64,000 bases of DNA, taken from Mesorhizobium sp. B2-7-2. GTDB lineage: Bacteria > Pseudomonadota > Alphaproteobacteria > Rhizobiales > Rhizobiaceae. A model generated the notes under the pieces. The model was not told where the DNA came from. It saw nothing but the letters and a program-made list of their open reading frames with translations, and did no database searches. This document shows positions 38,139 through 46,089 of this stretch, piece after piece; position 1 is the stretch's first letter, and every line of letters starts with the position of its first letter. Where the stretch lies: assembly GCF_006440775.1 (NCBI RefSeq), contig NZ_VFTZ01000003.1, positions 62,001-126,000 on the forward strand. The letters run 5' to 3'. The translations under genes and the position numbers were made by a program.

Positions 38139-38266
38139 GGGTGCTTTTGGACAAAGCAGGACACTAGCTTCGCTTTTTGGACGGTTTACCAGGCACCGGC
38201 TAAGCGCAAGAGAACTCACCCCGACCAGCTTGATCTTTTTGCATAGGCGGCAAGCCGACGGCCAAG

Positions 38267-38593
38267 GTGATCAGCGCGATTCCTGGCATCGCCAAGCGCA
38301 TGTGGCGCGAGCGCCATATGCAGCAGCCGAACAATCCGCCGCCACATTCTGCCGATGCGGAGGCGCGCATGACGCCAACCTACCGCGCCCCTGCCGCATG
38401 GATCAATCAGGCCCTTGGCTGCCTGTCAGAGGCGAGCGGATGCCCGACGTGCGCTTCCTCGCCGAACACCAAGCCGATCATGACGGACGCCGGCCGGCGA
38501 CCTTGTGGCAAGCGTACTCGAGCGCGAATGGTGGCGGCGCTGGCCGGAAGGGCGCGACGAGGCGAAATGCTCGAAGCCATGAGGGGCACATAA
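38267..38593 (+). CDS. Doubtful hypothetical ORF
   Basis: 108 residues at most, with a possible internal start at 38318 (MQQPNNPPPHSADAEARMTP). Cys-containing (EASGCPTCASSP) and basic at the C-terminus. No family recognised. It overlaps weak reverse-strand ORFs and could be chance. Confidence 0.25.
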   Translation: MISAIPGIAKRMWRERHMQQPNNPPPHSADAEARMTPTYRAPAAWINQALGCLSEASGCPTCASSPNTKPIMTDAGRRPCGKRTRARMVAALAGRARRGEMLEAMRGT

Positions 38594-38607
38594 CAGCCCG
38601 GTTCGCT

Positions 38608-38877
38608 TCACATGCCCAATGTCTGGCCCGCGTCAAGGTGAAGGAACGCCGCCGACGAATTGCTGCGAATGGCGTCTTCGAATGCCTCTGTCGCGTTGCC
38701 GTGCGTGACGTCGACCAGAAGCGCGGCCGCCTTCTCGACCTCATCGGCAGCGCGTTCAATACGGTCAAGACGCTTCGCCAGACGATCGTGCAGCATTTCC
38801 AGCCGCGCTGCCCGGTGCAGATCGGAGCGCTCTTCGCGGTGGTCGAAATCGAGGGGAGCGAACATCATCGTCGTCAT
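38608..38877 (-). CDS. Small helical hypothetical protein
   Basis: 89 residues, start at 38877 behind TTGAGGAGCCG. The sequence RLEMLHDRLAKRLDRIERAADEVEKAAALL predicts a coiled coil. It begins 12 bp after the stop of the upstream small gene, so both form an operon. Function unknown. Confidence 0.55.
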   Translation of the reverse strand: MTTMMFAPLDFDHREERSDLHRAARLEMLHDRLAKRLDRIERAADEVEKAAALLVDVTHGNATEAFEDAIRSNSSAAFLHLDAGQTLGM

Positions 38878-38889
38878 GGTATCGGCTCC

Positions 38890-39099
38890 TCAATGGGCGG
38901 TCGGCGGCGTTATCTTCAGCCGCCGCCGCTTGGCTGCCTTCGCTCTCGCTTGGCCGGCTCGGATCCGGCAGCACAGTGCAAGGCTGACCGCGAGGCCGTG
39001 CTTTTCGTCGAGCATAGCCGTGGCCTGCTTCAGGGTGCGCTCGGCTCGCTGCGCGCGTTGCCTTGCGACCGCCATTTCGAGAACGACAAGTTCAAGCAT
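38890..39099 (-). CDS. Small basic coiled-coil hypothetical protein
   Basis: 69 residues from the ATG at 39099, which has AAGGA ten bases upstream; an open frame extends further upstream without good signals. ARQRAQRAERTLKQATAMLDEK is helical, and the tail is Lys/Arg-rich (KAAKRRRLKI). Followed by the 89-residue gene after 12 bp. Function unknown. Confidence 0.5.
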   Translation of the reverse strand: MLELVVLEMAVARQRAQRAERTLKQATAMLDEKHGLAVSLALCCRIRAGQARAKAAKRRRLKITPPTAH

Positions 39100-39209
39100 C
39101 CTCCCGTTTCCTTGCGGGCTGAGGTCCCTTCGCGGAATCAACAAGCGAGCCCGGCATTTGTTCCTGTGGCAGCCAGGTCGCGCGTCGAGCCCCTCGATCG
39201 CCTCGCTCA

Positions 39210-39825
39210 TCCTCACCGCGCTGGCGCTTGCGACCGTCCTGGCCGCCGGCGGCGCCGCTACCGGTGCTGATTGGGCCAACGCCTATCTGATGCCGGCACG
39301 ATTGATTATATCCTCCGCGACTCCGGCGGCACCATCTACAAGCAACGAACGCATCCGGTTCGAGGGGACCGCCAAGGAAGAAACCACCGTCGTCAGGATT
39401 GGCGGCGCCAGCGACGGCGCGACGACTTTTTCATGGAAGATCGATACCACTGCGAACGCCGCCCGACACTTCCCGTTCGAAAGCGAGAAGATCGCGATCT
39501 GGAGCGATACCACCGGATCAAGTGTGACGGCGACCGTTGAGGGTATCGCTGCCTCTCTGCCGAACAATGACGAGATTTGGATCGAGGTCGAATATCCGGG
39601 CTCGGTATCATCGCCGAAAAGCTCCTTCGTCAGAACATGTCCGGCCGATACGCTGGCCGCTGCCGCAGCGGTCTCGACAAGCACCTTGACCTGGGGCGCT
39701 CGACATCGGCGTTTAAGCTGGCCGCCACCTTCACGCCTCAGCAGAAGGGCTGGATTTTCGTTCGGATGTGCGCGGCTAAGGCGTCGGCAACGTTCTACAT
39801 CGATCCGAAGATCACGCTGACCTGA
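39210..39825 (+). pseudogene. Phage-like structural or exported protein, frameshifted
   Basis: One frame gives ERIRFEGTAKEETTVVRIGGAS, WIEVEYPGSVSSPKSSFVRT and ends in junk after about 39690; the other frame (39577-39825) continues with AFKLAATFTPQQKGWIFVRM and ends in FYIDPKITLT. Together they look like one beta-rich protein, of the kind annotated near phage genes in rhizobia, broken by a frameshift near 39700. A further frame change near 39300 is likely. Function unknown. Confidence 0.6.
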
Positions 39826-39961
39826 AGGCCTAGTTCATCGCTACAGGATATCGCGATTGAGGGTGATGGCAGGCAGGCTCCACCCGCCGTGGACGATCGC
39901 GAAGCCAGGCCGGTAGCGAGCCTCGTGCATTGCGGTCTCCAATGCATTATCATTCGACCCG

Positions 39962-40180
39962 ATGGGGATACTTCAACCGCGGCCAAAGCCTAAGAAAGCT
40001 TACCCGAACAGCGACCGGTTCGGCGAAGACGGCCGGCGCATCTACAGCGCATATAATGGCGCAAAAGTAGCCCGGCCTCATCGTCAGATATTCTCCAAGC
40101 GTTTGCGCCTCGTCGCTCTCATGCTCGTCTTTGCGATCGGCGCCGTGCTTGTGTTCGTCATGAGCCAATTGCCCCACTAA
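39962..40180 (+). CDS. Small single-span membrane protein
   Basis: 72 residues: a basic, hydrophilic N-terminus (PRPKPKKAYPNSDRFGEDGR) and one C-terminal membrane helix (LVALMLVFAIGAVLVFVMSQL). The arrangement predicts an N-in anchored peptide. Convergent with the next gene (4-bp overlap). Function unknown. Confidence 0.6.
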   Translation: MGILQPRPKPKKAYPNSDRFGEDGRRIYSAYNGAKVARPHRQIFSKRLRLVALMLVFAIGAVLVFVMSQLPH

Positions 40181-40485
40181 GTCGGCTTGTCGACGAGCGG
40201 CGCCTTTCGCTTCGGCGGCACGTAAGCGGTCACCAGTCTGACAGCATCGATATCGACGGTCACCGGAACGCCGAGATTGACCGTCACCTTGCCCTCGTTG
40301 ACGCGGGTGACATCGCCTATCAGCTCGATCGGCTGGCCGTGCTTCACCTTCGATATCCGGTCTACGATGGAATGCGGCTGGCTATAGGACGGGATCGAGA
40401 CGCTCACCCGATCTTCTGTCACCCGCCTGCGCACGGTCGCGGTGATGGCGACTTCATCGCCGATGTTGATGCTGCCTTTAGCCAT
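40177..40485 (-). CDS. Hypothetical beta-rich protein
   Basis: 102 residues. The regular alternation in INIGDEVAITATVRRRVTED, VSVSIPSYS and VTVNLGVPVTVDIDAVRLV suggests an OB-like or small beta-barrel domain; no family recognised. Start at 40485 (ATGGCTAAAGGC) is plausible. Function unknown. Confidence 0.62.
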   Translation of the reverse strand: MAKGSINIGDEVAITATVRRRVTEDRVSVSIPSYSQPHSIVDRISKVKHGQPIELIGDVTRVNEGKVTVNLGVPVTVDIDAVRLVTAYVPPKRKAPLVDKPT

Positions 40486-40590
40486 GGGAACGACTCTGGG
40501 GCGGCTTACCGCTTAGTCAAGCTTATTCTAATGTTCCAAATCGTTGGGAACAGTGACGGCGGTGACACGTTGGAAATGCGAGCAGTATTC

Positions 40591-40664
40591 TCCTTCAGGG
40601 ATGCAGCCGCCTCAGGAACAAAGCCCGTCGCTTTACGCTATTAGCCGCGACGGGCTTTTCTTTT
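40591..40664 (+). ncRNA. Candidate small RNA tail with terminator (cassette 1)
   Basis: TCCTTCAGGGATGCAGCC (40591-40608) is followed by a strong intrinsic terminator: AAAGCCCGTCGC (40620-40631) pairs with GCGACGGGCTTT (40647-40658), then TTCTTTT. The first box recurs at 41366 and, more loosely, at 43451, each time before a GCCCG-type terminator. No ORF is associated. The 5' end of the transcript is unknown. Confidence 0.45.
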
Positions 40665-40823
40665 CCGGCAACGAACACATGCTAAAGCGCGTCAACGCAA
40701 ACCAGAGTAACCCCCGCCCCTGACAGGACGGGCTTCCTTATGATCCACCCCAAATCAGCGGATGAACTCTTGTCCCTCAAACGGATAATGAACCTTGTAC
40801 GGGGCCTTGCTAAAATCGCCCCC

Positions 40824-41111
40824 ATGCCTCGCTTCTTCTTCGACCTATGTCATGGCGGTGATGTCTACCACGATGCCCGTGGAGGCACCTTCAAAGGCTT
40901 TGTGCAAGCCAAGGCAACGGCACTCGACCTCCTACGAAGGTTCCCGGCCGGTGATCGCGATCTAACCTGCACGATCCGCGACACGTTCGGGCGCTCGGTT
41001 GCAAACGTTAGCATCAAATCGGAGATTTCGGGCCGGGAAGCATTCGGACCTCAGTCCTCATTGCAGGACGACGCGCTATCGAAGGCCTTGCCATTCCTCG
41101 CTGGCGGCTGA
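40824..41111 (+). CDS. DUF6894-family small protein
   Basis: 95 residues from the ATG at 40824; a longer frame starts at 40740 but lacks family similarity. The family opening MPRFFFDLCHGGDVYHDARG is clear, followed by ATALDLLRRFPAGDRDLTCTIRD. These small proteins are very common, often in multiple copies, in rhizobial genomes; no function is established. Confidence 0.82.
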   Translation: MPRFFFDLCHGGDVYHDARGGTFKGFVQAKATALDLLRRFPAGDRDLTCTIRDTFGRSVANVSIKSEISGREAFGPQSSLQDDALSKALPFLAGG

Positions 41112-41137
41112 AACGATCCCTTGGCGGCTAACCCCGA

Positions 41138-41177
41138 TAGCCCGCTGCTGGTGTGCCCCCACACCAGCAGCGGGCTA
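41138..41177. other. Perfect 17-bp hairpin
   Basis: TAGCCCGCTGCTGGTGT (41138-41154) and ACACCAGCAGCGGGCTA (41161-41177) are exact inverted repeats around the loop GCCCCC. There is no T-run on either side, so a simple intrinsic terminator is not indicated; it may be a stability element or bidirectional transcript end after the DUF6894 gene. Confidence 0.6.
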
Positions 41178-41365
41178 AAGGTAGCCGACGCCTTCTCATT
41201 GGGAGAATTGCCCGAAAGCGGGCGCCGGCCTGGCGGTCCTGGGGGTCCGCCGCATATGCAAAGTAGCTAAAGCATCTGCGATCGACATGGTGTGATCGCG
41301 GAAGCTTGGGAAGGTTGACGGCGGCGGCTTCAATAAGTGATGATTAATATACGGTAAATGGTCGA

Positions 41366-41430
41366 TCCTTCAGGGGTGTAGCCAATTGCTGGAGCCCGCT
41401 GTTGGACCCCCCGGCAGCGGGCTTTGCATT
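41366..41430 (+). ncRNA. Candidate small RNA tail with terminator (cassette 2)
   Basis: TCCTTCAGGGGTGTAGCC (41366-41383) matches cassette 1 at 16 of 18 positions. A terminator follows: AGCCCGCTG (41393-41401) pairs with CAGCGGGCT (41415-41423), then TTGCATTTT. No ORF. Expression is unproven. Confidence 0.45.
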
Positions 41431-41607
41431 TTAGAGGCTGTTAATACGTGCGCCGTAGCCAGCCTCAAGGCTGGCCATTCTCACAACAGCCCGTCGCCTA
41501 GCGCGAACCGCGGCCGAGGGAGAATGATCTTTGCTCCGGCCTCTTGCCAACGATGATCTCCGAACGCCATATCTCACTCGGATGGGGCGACCTCGTTGGA
41601 GATCGCC

Positions 41608-41889
41608 GTGGGCAAAGAATACCCCTTCGTTGAAGATACGCTGGGCAAGAAAGTGAAGGCCGGCACAGGCCTGTCGGTGAGCTGCCTAACGTGCAAACGC
41701 GTGGCCGCGCTCGACATAGCCGAGATGGTGAAGCGGCTCGGGCCGGATCATTCCGCCATGCATTGGGGTCTGATCAAGATCGTCTACTGCCACGAATGCC
41801 GTGCCGCCGGCCGCGACGACCGAAATCTGCAGTTCACGAATCATGCGATGACTCCGGAGATGCGTAAGGGCTGGACGCCTTGCCCATAA
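41608..41889 (+). CDS. Hypothetical small protein with Cys-pair zinc site
   Basis: 93 residues from the GTG at 41608, preceded by GGAG; a TTG at 41596 is also open. SVSCLTCKRVAALD and IVYCHECRAAGRD give CxxC...CxxC, predicting one zinc ribbon of about 40 residues. It resembles in architecture the protein encoded at 30984. Function unknown. Confidence 0.6.
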   Translation: MGKEYPFVEDTLGKKVKAGTGLSVSCLTCKRVAALDIAEMVKRLGPDHSAMHWGLIKIVYCHECRAAGRDDRNLQFTNHAMTPEMRKGWTPCP

Positions 41890-41946
41890 GCTGGCGGGCA
41901 TAATTGCAGGCCCTCATTAGGAACGCTTCGTGCAACAAACGGACCA

Positions 41947-42177
41947 TCAATGCTCTCCCTCGTCGGCTAGGTATTCCCTCACATTTCCGAAGTCGCGGTA
42001 CATCCCGCCGTCGGGATGCTTTTTCTCGTGCCACGAGATCGACCAATAACCAGTGTCTTCAAGATCTTCCATAGCGCGGATCCGATCGGCATCGGCCGGA
42101 AATTGCTGCTTGAGGAGTGAGTTGACTGCGTCCACCCCGCCCAGACGATAGGCTTCCAGGCAAATGTCGTGAAACAT
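41947..42177 (-). CDS. Hypothetical small protein
   Basis: 76 residues, start at 42177 behind CGGGGGATA. ICLEAYRLGGVDAVNSLLKQ then a Trp-rich segment GYWSISWHEKKHPDGG. No family recognised; divergent from the next small gene. Confidence 0.5.
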   Translation of the reverse strand: MFHDICLEAYRLGGVDAVNSLLKQQFPADADRIRAMEDLEDTGYWSISWHEKKHPDGGMYRDFGNVREYLADEGEH

Positions 42178-42201
42178 TGTCTATCCCCCGAAAAGATTCG
42201 C

Positions 42202-42417
42202 ATGAGCAGAATTGCGCAACTGGAGGCTGCAACGCAAACGGGCTCTCTCGTCGGCACCTATCGCCTGCCCAACGAATGGCAATACGCGCGCCTTGGCCGT
42301 CTGCGGGGCGAGAAACGGCATGCCGCGGTGCTGGCCTTGGGCTGCGGGATCACCGTCCGCCAGTTCGCCAAGCTGCCCCTGGACAGGCAGCAGGCGGTTC
42401 GCAGGCAGGCGGCATAG
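42202..42417 (+). CDS. Hypothetical small protein
   Basis: 71 residues from the ATG at 42202. LEAATQTGSLVGTYRLPNEW and ALGCGITVRQFAKLPLDRQQAV. The last part resembles a short helical HTH, but I cannot assign a family. Divergent from the 76-residue gene, with a 24-bp gap. Confidence 0.45.
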   Translation: MSRIAQLEAATQTGSLVGTYRLPNEWQYARLGRLRGEKRHAAVLALGCGITVRQFAKLPLDRQQAVRRQAA

Positions 42418-42445
42418 GCCGCAACCTTTGGCCTGAGAGCTTTTC

Positions 42446-42631
42446 CTAATTCTCCGCGTGGCTGAAGACGACAGCGCCGTTGTCCTTGCGAACTTCGACC
42501 GACACTACTCCATCGTCACCCTTTCGAGTCGGGAACATGGTGATTGCGTGATCCTTCGCCATTTTCTCAGCGTCAAAGGTCACCTTGTCGATAATGCCCC
42601 GTACTCCATACCAGATGACAGTGTAGGCCAT
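42446..42631 (-). CDS. Hypothetical small protein
   Basis: 61 residues from the ATG at 42631 (GGGAGC upstream); much longer open frames upstream are not protein-like. MAYTVIWYGVRGIIDKVTFD and VSVEVRKDNGAVVFSHAEN suggest an alpha-beta fold. Function unknown. Confidence 0.55.
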   Translation of the reverse strand: MAYTVIWYGVRGIIDKVTFDAEKMAKDHAITMFPTRKGDDGVVSVEVRKDNGAVVFSHAEN

Positions 42632-42779
42632 TTGTTGCTCCCACGCTTTACGCAAGCATAGCACCAGCGTCCCGTGGGACCTACATCGGGCCACAGCGAG
42701 GCGCCAAGACGCGATCGGCGCTTCGGCGGTGCCAAGAGAGCGGCGACGAGGAATGCGCGCTGATGGCTGGTAGAAGGGC

Positions 42780-42858
42780 GGCCCGGCAGCCAACGTATCT
42801 TCGGGGGAGTGGTAAGCCGCCGGGCCTAGGGGACACCTAGGACGGGGAGCACCCGTCC
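42780..42858. ncRNA. Nested hairpins, candidate structured RNA
   Basis: GGCCCGGC (42780-42787) pairs with GCCGGGCC (42819-42826); CCTAGG/CCTAGG (42825-42830, 42836-42841) and GGACGGG/CCCGTCC (42840-42846, 42852-42858) follow. The arms overlap at their ends, so the stems would be alternatives. It sits in a gene-free stretch (42632-43257). Function unknown. Confidence 0.35.
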
Positions 42859-43257
42859 CAGAAGCTCCAGCATGATCCCGACGGCGGCGGGCGGGAAGAA
42901 TAAGAAAGCAGCCGGCCGAACTTTCAACGGTCGCCTTTATGACGAGATGCCCGTTCCATCGACGCCTTGAGAATGTGATTCCCGATCTTGGTTGCCAGCC
43001 CAATAGCCTTCGGCTCGGGGTTCGATATGGCCAGAAACAAAGAGAACATTGGGGCGCCCCGGTCGTTGCGGAAGGCAAGACTTTCGGGAAGAGGTCCGCC
43101 AGTCGCTTCCCGACAAACTGTTCTATGGCCGCGACGTCGGCGCTTCGTTGGTGAATCTCGTCGACCTGTCCTAATAAGTCGGTCCGTTGCTCGCGACTAT
43201 ACCAAGCCTTTTCCCATTCGTCCGTCCCGAGCATCCGAGTGAGGGGTCAAATCGGAT

Positions 43258-43352
43258 GAGGGCCGAATCGTCTACCCGGCCGACTCGACCCTCATAGCCC
43301 CTAGCACTGTTCCAAGGAGTCCCAGGCCAGCAAGCTGGCGGTGAGGATATGA
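43258..43352 (+). ncRNA. Candidate structured RNA element, copy A
   Basis: GAGGGCCGAATCGTCTACCC begins both this and copy B (44372), identical over 20 nt. GAGGGCCG pairs with CGACCCTC (43286-43293) except one mismatch. A second stem, GCCAGC/GCTGGC (43326-43331, 43334-43339), lies where copy B has CCCAGT/ACTGGG, and both end in GTGAnGATA. No ORF explains it. The same transcript could run to the terminator at 43487-43528. Confidence 0.5.
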
Positions 43353-43450
43353 ACTCCGTCGCTAGGGCGTCAGCAGAGCGGCCTAGCCGACCAATAAAAG
43401 TGTCCCATCATGGAACGAATTCACGGCTTGGTGATTTAGTCGATGCAGTC

Positions 43451-43528
43451 GATCCGCCGAGGTGTAGCTGCTCTCTCCGTCGCGGGAAGCCCGTCGCCTA
43501 CCCTCAATAGCTGCGATGGGCTTTTCTT
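43451..43528 (+). ncRNA. Candidate small RNA tail with terminator (cassette 3)
   Basis: GATCCGCCGAGGTGTAGC resembles the GATCC..AGGGGTGTAGC of cassette 2. The terminator AAGCCCGTCGC (43487-43497) pairs with GCGATGGGCTT (43513-43523), one G-U pair, then TTTCTTT. It reads on the plus strand, opposite to the neighbouring gene at 43545. Confidence 0.42.
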
Positions 43529-43544
43529 TGGGTAGGCTGAGAAT

Positions 43545-43727
43545 TCAGTGCCTGCGGGCCAGCGTCTGTTCCTCTTCCTGCTGATCCAGCGCCCCTAGCA
43601 ATTCAGTGAAGGACTTCGGCAGCGTCAGTTCAACGCCCAAGTCCAGCTGCTTGCGCAACCTCCGACGGAAACCTTCTGAAGTGGCCAGCTGCCGAAAGAT
43701 TTGGGGAGATTCGTTGAGCGTAGACAT
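43545..43727 (-). CDS. Small protein, weakly NepR-like
   Basis: 60 residues. RRRLRKQLDLGVELTLPKSFTELLGALDQQEEE resembles the helix pattern of NepR anti-sigma factors (LR..YD..V...VP..FL.LL..L). No EcfG or PhyR gene is nearby, so this is weak. RBS is poor. It could be another short helical protein. Confidence 0.45.
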   Translation of the reverse strand: MSTLNESPQIFRQLATSEGFRRRLRKQLDLGVELTLPKSFTELLGALDQQEEEQTLARRH

Positions 43728-43812
43728 TGAGCAGTGGCATCCCTTGGGGGCCGGCCCTCAAGGGCGGAACTCACCCGGGAGCGAATCGTTCCCCGATCGA
43801 ATTGCCCTGCTA

Positions 43813-44061
43813 TCAATCGAGCAGCATGCCTTCCTTGCGTGCCGCCGTCTCGAATGCGGCGCGCACATCATCCGGGGTCAGATCGCCAGCTAGTGCGGCG
43901 AGGCAAGCCTGCACCGCCTTATTCCAGTGGCGGCCACGCTCGGGCCACTCAAGCAGGTTCTCGGCGGCTGCCTGGACGTTGTTGACCTCATAGCGGACGC
44001 CCGTTTGGCGGGTCTTCACCGAGACCGGCGGCGAGAACCATAGCGTGCCATGCGTGCGCAT
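43813..44061 (-). CDS. DUF982-family protein
   Basis: 82 residues. The DUF982 pattern is clear: PPVSVKTRQTGVRYEVNNVQAAAENLLEWPERGRHWNKAVQACLAALAG then a helix AAFETAARKEGM. These are abundant in Rhizobiales, often on symbiosis islands and plasmids, with unknown function. The start ATG touches the stop of the upstream gene (TAGATG), indicating an operon. Confidence 0.85.
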   Translation of the reverse strand: MRTHGTLWFSPPVSVKTRQTGVRYEVNNVQAAAENLLEWPERGRHWNKAVQACLAALAGDLTPDDVRAAFETAARKEGMLLD

Positions 44062-44286
44062 CTATTCGTGCATGTCGAAGGCGACGAACCGGCCAAGCAA
44101 TATCGCCTCGTACATGATGCATTCGGTGAGTTGGCAATCGGTCTCGGTGAGATTGGGACCCTGTTCGCGGACGGCAGCGATGGCTTCTTTGATCGAAACC
44201 GTTTCGCCAAACGGCGCGTTTAGGAGCGCTGCATGGACAAGCTTTTTAGCGGTGCTCGCCCGACCATGGTCGGCTTGAACGTCCAC
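44062..44286 (-). CDS. Hypothetical small protein upstream of DUF982 gene
   Basis: 74 residues from a GTG at 44286 preceded by GGAG; a TTG at 44349 is an alternative. KKLVHAALLNAPFGETVSIKEAIAAVREQGPNL. It resembles short rhizobial proteins encoded beside DUF982 genes but I do not recognise the family. Its stop is directly adjacent to the DUF982 start. Confidence 0.52.
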   Translation of the reverse strand: MDVQADHGRASTAKKLVHAALLNAPFGETVSIKEAIAAVREQGPNLTETDCQLTECIMYEAILLGRFVAFDMHE

Positions 44287-44371
44287 CAGCCCAACTCCAC
44301 CCTGCAAACCCGAGTGCCTACCGTTGCGGCAAGACCCCCGGGAAAGCAATGAAAATCTGCGTGGAAAGAAA

Positions 44372-44466
44372 GAGGGCCGAATCGTCTACCCCGACGACCC
44401 GACCCTCACAGCCCGCAGCACCGTCGAGGGGGGTCTCCCAGTGCTGTCGAACTGGGGGTGACGATA
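44372..44466 (+). ncRNA. Candidate structured RNA element, copy B
   Basis: It shares GAGGGCCGAATCGTCTACCC with copy A and the closing CGACCCTC (44400-44407). The second stem is CCCAGT (44437-44442) with ACTGGG (44451-44456), different in sequence from copy A but at the same place, then GTGACGATA. About 1.1 kb separates the copies. Confidence 0.5.
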
Positions 44467-44491
44467 GCGGCATTGATGGGAAACACAAGAA

Positions 44492-44562
44492 TAGGGCCAG
44501 CCACCAGCATGAGCGACTGACCCTAATTTGCTCGCAGGCTAACCCCAGGGTACCGGGGTTAG
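44492..44562 (+). ncRNA. Candidate structured RNA element, degenerate copy C
   Basis: TAGGGCC (from 44492) and GACCCTA (ending 44525) mimic the first stem of copies A and B with the outer pair changed from G-C to T-A. A perfect stem CTAACCCC/GGGGTTAG (44539-44546, 44555-44562) follows. It may be a further relative of the same element. Confidence 0.35.
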
Positions 44563-44627
44563 GGGGACATGGGCCGGGCACCTGCGAACTGCCGTGGACC
44601 GTAGCACATTAGCAGGTGCTTGAATAA

Positions 44628-44920
44628 TCAACGTTTTGGAGAACGGAGCGTGATCGTCTGGAAGTTGGCGGCTGGCTGCGGCGTTGTGATTGCCCGCTCG
44701 CGGGCGAGATAGCCGTTGGCCGGATGATAGAACCGTTTCTGTGATTCCTTTATTGGCTCGGGTGCTTTGACCAACCCGAACAGCTCGTCCATTTTATCGG
44801 CCACGCTCTGTGCGGCAACGCGGATATCGTCGTCGTCTGGAATGATATAGCCAATCGTAACGTCGCCCTTGCGGCTGTGGTCCATCAGGCACTTGAGATC
44901 AGAGAAGTTTACCCCTGCTT
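44628..44920 (-). pseudogene. C-terminal fragment of a tyrosine integrase
   Basis: AGVNFSDLKCLMDHSRKGDVTIGYIIPDDDD followed by VADKMDELFGL is the end of a tyrosine recombinase catalytic domain (Hxx...Y region with IGYI). The N-terminal part and start are missing. It is fused out of frame to the next remnant. Confidence 0.62.
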
Positions 44921-44929
44921 TGGCACAAG

Positions 44930-45901
44930 CCGTGGCGCATCGGGCACCCAACCGTCCGTTCAAGGATAGCCAAGTCATCAACATTGAGGGAGGCATTCGC
45001 GGCGACGGGCGTCCGGCGGGATAGGCAGCCGATCATGTTGCTGGCCTTTTCCGCGAACCAGCAGTTCTCCGGCGCGCCAGTCGATATCGTCGAGTAGGAT
45101 CGCCATGACCTCGAGCGCGCGCAAGCCAAGGCGGGCCATCAGCAGCATGGCGTAGTCGCGTGCACCGCGCCGCGAATTGGCGCGGACCGAGGCCACGACT
45201 GCCTCCACCTCGTCAGGCAACAGATGACGAGGAAGTCTTGCGCCCCAGGGTTTAATGCACCCGAGGGACGCAAAGCGACAGGTGCGTAGTCGTAAGGCCC
45301 TGAGCGAACAGATATTGAAAGAAGCTGCGCAAATGCGTGGCTGGTGTCTTGTCGCGGAACGGTCGCTTGCGCGTCAGAAGGTGCTCCATGAATGCCACGA
45401 CATCTCGCGCGGCCAGAGCGGGCAGATCGAGCATATGGTCGCCGAAGCGATGATCGAGAAAGCATCCGCGAACCGGAGCACGTGATAGACCGTGCGCGGG
45501 CTGAGGCCGCGCTGTCGCAGAAGGTAGGTTTCGAAGTTGCTCGGCAGCTCAGCGCGCTCTGCCTGCGCAGGTGTCAGCGGCGGTCGTGTCGCCACTCCTA
45601 TTTCAATCAGATGCGCGACGAACAGCCTGGCAAGATTGGTCACCTTGATCCGGCTCTTCGGCGTGGGCGGCAATCGGCGTCCCAACTCGACAGCAAGGTC
45701 CGGCGTCAAAGCCGACGGCGCAATGCCCTCGGCCTCGAGAAAGCGGGCGAAGCGACGAAGCAGGTAGCGATAATTCGTAAGGGTGTCAGGTTTGTAGTTC
45801 CTGGAAGAAAGACTTTCCTCGAACGACGTGAAGTAGGGATCGAGGCAGGTAGTCTGGTTTGATATATCCGTCTCTTGTGCTCCATGTTGTTGGAGCGACA
45901 A
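44930..45901 (-). pseudogene. XerC/D-like tyrosine recombinase, multiply frameshifted
   Basis: The N-terminal part (from 45901) reads YFTSFEESLSSRNYKPDTLTNYRYLLRRF and LPSNFETYLLRQRGLSPRTVYHVLRF; another frame continues LDLPALAARDVVAFMEHLLTRK and HLRSFFQYLFAQGL; a third gives MLLMARLGLRALEVMAILLDDIDWRAGELLVRGKG with the first catalytic Arg. The HxxR and Tyr boxes are lost. It looks like one member of the tandem XerC/D-type recombinase sets common on rhizobial elements. Confidence 0.75.
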
Positions 45902-46089
45902 TCTTCACCTGTTTTCCAGTCTAGCGGCAGTTTTCGACCCTAGCACAGACGTTCGCCATCGAGCTCCAATACCCCGATAGCAGTCATTCGACGCGATGAC
46001 GGAAAGCGCTACGTCTGCGACGCCATGTTTGCCATTGTTGCATAGCCTACTGCGCGCGGGGCGCTCGCGCACCCTATCTGTCATTCTGA

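Noticed and set aside
42632..43540. Open frames in the RNA-element stretch (for example reverse strand 42632-43234)
   Set aside because: Their upstream parts have shadow-like composition and no RBS; only the 61-residue end is protein-like.
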